Source of the DNA: an uncultured Gammaproteobacteria bacterium
Lineage (GTDB): Bacteria > Pseudomonadota > Gammaproteobacteria > Arenicellales > Poriferihabitantaceae
Length of the DNA: 64,000 nt
Reading direction: 5' to 3'
Assembly: GCA_947259885.1 (NCBI GenBank)
Contig: CAMYNW010000007.1
Location: forward strand, 124,001-188,000
The notes beneath the pieces are model-generated. The model did not search any database. It saw nothing but the letters and a program-made list of their open reading frames with translations, and was not told the DNA's origin. Positions 61,500-64,000 of the stretch are shown here, piece by piece (the stretch's first letter is position 1; each line of letters begins with the position of its first letter). Made by a program: the position numbers and the translations under genes.

Positions 61500-63230
61500 T
61501 TACCGGTTAAGCTCAACCAGCTGCTGGCGGAGCTTCTCAGGTTCAGTAGCGCTCATAAATTTTGGTAGCGACAGTTTCAACTGCGACACATCACTCCTGC
61601 GAATTATTTGCTTTATTTCGAGCAATCCCGCAGGATCCATGCTGAACTCTCGAAGACCTAACGCCAATAGTATGCGGGTATATGCCGGATCTCCAGCCAT
61701 TTCGCCACACATTGAAACCGGCACACCAGCGTCCAAACCAGCATCAATAACGTTCTTTATCAAACGCAATATCGAAGGATGAATCGGATCGTATAAGTAG
61801 TTAACTTCATCATCAATTCGGTCTATTGCAAGGGTATACTGAATCAGGTCATTGGTGCCTATAGAAAGGAAATCCAGCTTCCGAGCAAAAATATCCGCTG
61901 CGATAGCGGCTGCAGGCACCTCAATCATTCCCCCAACCTGCAGTTCCGAATCAAAAGGATAATTCTGTTCAGCAAGCTCCTGCTTAACTTCATCAATCAG
62001 TCTGAACAATTGGTCCAGTTCCTCCACATTTGAGATCATAGGCACCATCATGCGGGCCCTACCAAAAATAGAGGCCCGATAAATCGCACGCAGTTGTGGT
62101 TTAAACAAGCCAAGGTCATGCAGGCAAAGCCGAATCCCTCGTAATCCAAGCGCGGGGTTTGTGGATTGATTGTCTGCAGAACGCCCGCCGTCAACCTGTT
62201 TATCTGCGCCCAGATCCAAGGTTCGAATAGTAACCGGACAATCGCTCTTTTCGAGCACCTGTTTATACACCTCCACCTGTTCTTCCTCATCAGGCATCTG
62301 CTCACGATTCATGAACATAAATTCGGTGCGATATAGCCCTACGCCTTCTGCATTCTGTTTTACACTGTAGCTGACCTCATCCGGCAACTCCACATTAGAC
62401 ATCAACATGATTCTCTGCCCATCTAAAGAAACTGATTCCGCATCACGTAACGTTTCAAGGGCTTGGGTACGCCGAATGATTTTTTCCCGTCGCCGTTGAT
62501 AAGCGGCTAAAGCCCGATTATCCGGACTTGCCAGGATTACTCCACGCTTACCGTCGATAATCAGCAAATCCCCAGTGCGAAGATAGCCCACCGATCCATG
62601 CATACCAACAATCGCCGGAATTTTCATACTGCGCGCTAAAATAGCGGTGTGCGAAGTGGGTCCCCCTAACTTTGTAACGAAACCAATAATTCGATGTTTT
62701 CGCAACTCGATTGTGTCTGCCGGAGTGAGATCATTGACGATAATAATCTCACCATCATACGTACCTTCCGGCTGACCGCCGATGGCTTCCTGGGAATCTG
62801 TCATGGCACCAAGCACGCGTTGAATCACTTGTGCCACATCTACCGATTTGCTGCTTAGGTATGGATCTTGAATTTGCTCAAATACTCTCTCTAAGCGGGT
62901 GCCATACTGGTTTAACGCGAATTCAGCATTAATCCATTGTTCGCTAATCAGTCTTGACGACTCTTGAAGTATCAATGGATCCTTAAGCATCAGACTATGC
63001 GCTTCAAGCAATGCTCGTACTTCCTCTGGAACTTCTTTACCAAACTGTTTGCCCAGTTCAAATAAAGAGTGTTGGGCAGTCTCTATACCCTTCTCCAGTC
63101 GCTCTATTTCTTTTTGAACATGTTCTTGAGCTATCGGGTACTGGGTGATCTTATCGCTAGTGCGGTTGATTATTCGTGCTCGACCAACTGCGATTCCTGC
63201 TCCGACTCCTGTTCCATGCAACGCCAGCAC
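61500..63230 (-). CDS. ptsI: PTS enzyme I (phosphoenolpyruvate-protein phosphotransferase)
   Basis: 576 residues. Phosphorylated His in GGPTSHTAILARS, HPr-binding helices before it, and a C-terminal PEP domain with GLYRTEFMFMNRE and GLRGIRLCLHD and a catalytic Cys in GVPVSMCGEMAGD. The usual N-terminal GAF domain of the nitrogen-type EI (PtsP) is absent. With HPr and rapZ but no transport EII nearby it probably has a regulatory role. It follows HPr by 52 bases. Confidence 0.94.
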   Translation of the reverse strand: MLALHGTGVGAGIAVGRARIINRTSDKITQYPIAQEHVQKEIERLEKGIETAQHSLFELGKQFGKEVPEEVRALLEAHSLMLKDPLILQESSRLISEQWINAEFALNQYGTRLERVFEQIQDPYLSSKSVDVAQVIQRVLGAMTDSQEAIGGQPEGTYDGEIIIVNDLTPADTIELRKHRIIGFVTKLGGPTSHTAILARSMKIPAIVGMHGSVGYLRTGDLLIIDGKRGVILASPDNRALAAYQRRREKIIRRTQALETLRDAESVSLDGQRIMLMSNVELPDEVSYSVKQNAEGVGLYRTEFMFMNREQMPDEEEQVEVYKQVLEKSDCPVTIRTLDLGADKQVDGGRSADNQSTNPALGLRGIRLCLHDLGLFKPQLRAIYRASIFGRARMMVPMISNVEELDQLFRLIDEVKQELAEQNYPFDSELQVGGMIEVPAAAIAADIFARKLDFLSIGTNDLIQYTLAIDRIDDEVNYLYDPIHPSILRLIKNVIDAGLDAGVPVSMCGEMAGDPAYTRILLALGLREFSMDPAGLLEIKQIIRRSDVSQLKLSLPKFMSATEPEKLRQQLVELNR

Positions 63231-63282
63231 TAAAGAACTCCCGGAGCTAATTTCTCATTCAATCTTTGCCAGTGGGCATGCA

Positions 63283-63552
63283 TTATTCGTCTTCACCGAA
63301 ACATTGCTCGAACATTTCACTGATAGCATCCATTGCATCTCGTTCATCCGGGCCATCCGTGATCACCCGGATTTGCGTACCTTGTGTTGCAGCCAACATA
63401 AGAATTCCCATGATGCTCTTGGCGTCTACTTCTTGATTCTTTCTGATAAGCTTTATCGAACTCTCGAAACCTGCAGTCAACTTTACCAGCTTTGACGCAG
63501 CACGTGCGTGCAATCCAAGCTTGTTGACCACTGGAACTTCGGCCTCAATCAT
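63283..63552 (-). CDS. HPr-like phosphocarrier (NPr/PtsO type)
   Basis: 89 residues from ATG 63552; 16 earlier codons overlap rapZ and are out of family. With this start the phosphorylated His is residue 15 (NKLGLHARAASKL), as in all HPr proteins; the Ser-46 region is SIMGILMLAA. It passes phosphate from EI. Its position after rapZ is like that of ptsO in the rpoN cluster. Confidence 0.92.
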   Translation of the reverse strand: MIEAEVPVVNKLGLHARAASKLVKLTAGFESSIKLIRKNQEVDAKSIMGILMLAATQGTQIRVITDGPDERDAMDAISEMFEQCFGEDE

Positions 63553-64000
63553 TTTCTTCGAGCTGCCGATGCCGCACTTGTGCACTAATTCCTCGATCAC
63601 GGAATCGCTTTACAAGCTGTTCACAAATATAAACCGAGCGGTGTTGCCCGCCAGTACACCCAATCGCGACCGTGATGTAACTACGGTTTTCGCTGGCAAA
63701 ACCAGGCAGCCATTTGAGCAAGAAACTGAAAAGCTCCTCTGTCATTTCTACCACCATGGGCTGTCGCTCTAGGAATTCAGCTACTGACGCATCCAATCCG
63801 GTCAGTGCCCGTAGATCATCTTCCCAATGTGGATTCGGCAGGCATCTTACATCAAATATAAAGTCAGCTTCCCTCGGCGAACCATATTTGAAACCAAATG
63901 ACTCCAACAATAGCAACGGTCCGGAAACACTCGATCCGCCAGCAAAATCACGCACTAGCCCCCTTAACTCATGGGGGGTTGTGTCGGTAGTATCGATGAT
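63545..64000 (-). CDS. rapZ: RNase adapter RapZ, C-terminal part (runs off the window end)
   Basis: Open to the right edge at 64000. The visible 151 or so codons are the RapZ C-terminal domain: FGFKYGSPREADFIFDVRCLPNP, a GCTGGQHRSV motif, and RQLEEN at the end. RapZ binds GlmZ/GlmY sRNA and RNase E to tune glmS in enteric bacteria. An apparent start at 63955 is internal, and the frame continues upstream as TTDTTPHELRGLVRDF. Eight-base overlap with HPr. Confidence 0.93.
   Translation of the reverse strand: MIDTTDTTPHELRGLVRDFAGGSSVSGPLLLLESFGFKYGSPREADFIFDVRCLPNPHWEDDLRALTGLDASVAEFLERQPMVVEMTEELFSFLLKWLPGFASENRSYITVAIGCTGGQHRSVYICEQLVKRFRDRGISAQVRHRQLEEND

Overview
The window is a gene-dense, apparently chromosomal stretch of a gammaproteobacterium. 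The evidence is the conserved blocks mraZ-rsmH-ftsL-ftsI, rpmH-rnpA-yidD-yidC-mnmE, dapF-DUF484-xerC, secB-gpsA-trmL, hda-pgsA-like//purM-purN-DUF3108 and rapZ-HPr-EI, together with LpxL, heptosyltransferase and Hda homologues. I cannot fix the genus. No tRNA, rRNA, CRISPR array, insertion sequence or prophage was seen.

Layout: 1-1821, cell-wall/division cluster on the minus strand with a clear promoter and MraZ boxes. 2053-6881, a membrane protein, a CoA-type NUDIX, a Crp-like regulator, Hsp15, a 2-hydroxyacid dehydrogenase and HemW. 6979-16066, an accessory redox region. It holds an antiporter, a Rieske-glutamate-synthase-like fusion, a Rieske-thiamine-diphosphate enzyme fusion and, converging on them, a four-gene minus-strand operon encoding a Rieske-cytochrome-b-type membrane protein, a Cys/His-rich partner and two tiny membrane proteins. 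Glutathione-dependent formaldehyde oxidation genes follow. 16099-21438, an orphan ParA, a lipoprotein, a DUF4124-glutaredoxin fusion, oligopeptidase A and glutathione reductase. 21482-30041, mnmG, a MotA/MotB-like unit of unknown role, mnmE, yidC, yidD, rnpA and rpmH; dnaA is not next to rpmH. 30248-38002, a pyrophosphate theme (PPi-dependent phosphofructokinase operon, membrane pyrophosphatase, decayed soluble pyrophosphatase) that encloses galE and two glycosyltransferases. 38103-46550, xerC, dapF, ctpA, envC, secB, gpsA, trmL and hemJ. 46724-46971, a hairpin-bearing repeat cluster and a terminator. 47003-52118, a DUF1127 protein, a LysR regulator and an envelope operon (two TIGR04282/04283-type transferases, LpxL-like acyltransferase, heptosyltransferase). 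52160-64000, argG/argF, WrbA-like, hda, purM/N, an ABC exporter, dgkA, EI, HPr and rapZ (cut by the window end).

The most unusual items are three Rieske-domain proteins encoded within about 5.5 kb, two of them fused to enzyme domains where a Rieske centre is unexpected; a proton-channel/stator-like pair between the two mnm genes; and a soluble pyrophosphatase gene with two frameshifts and a shortened N-terminus beside an intact membrane pyrophosphatase and near a PPi-dependent phosphofructokinase. This suggests that the cell conserves pyrophosphate energy rather than wasting it as heat. These functional readings are inferences from domains and gene order.
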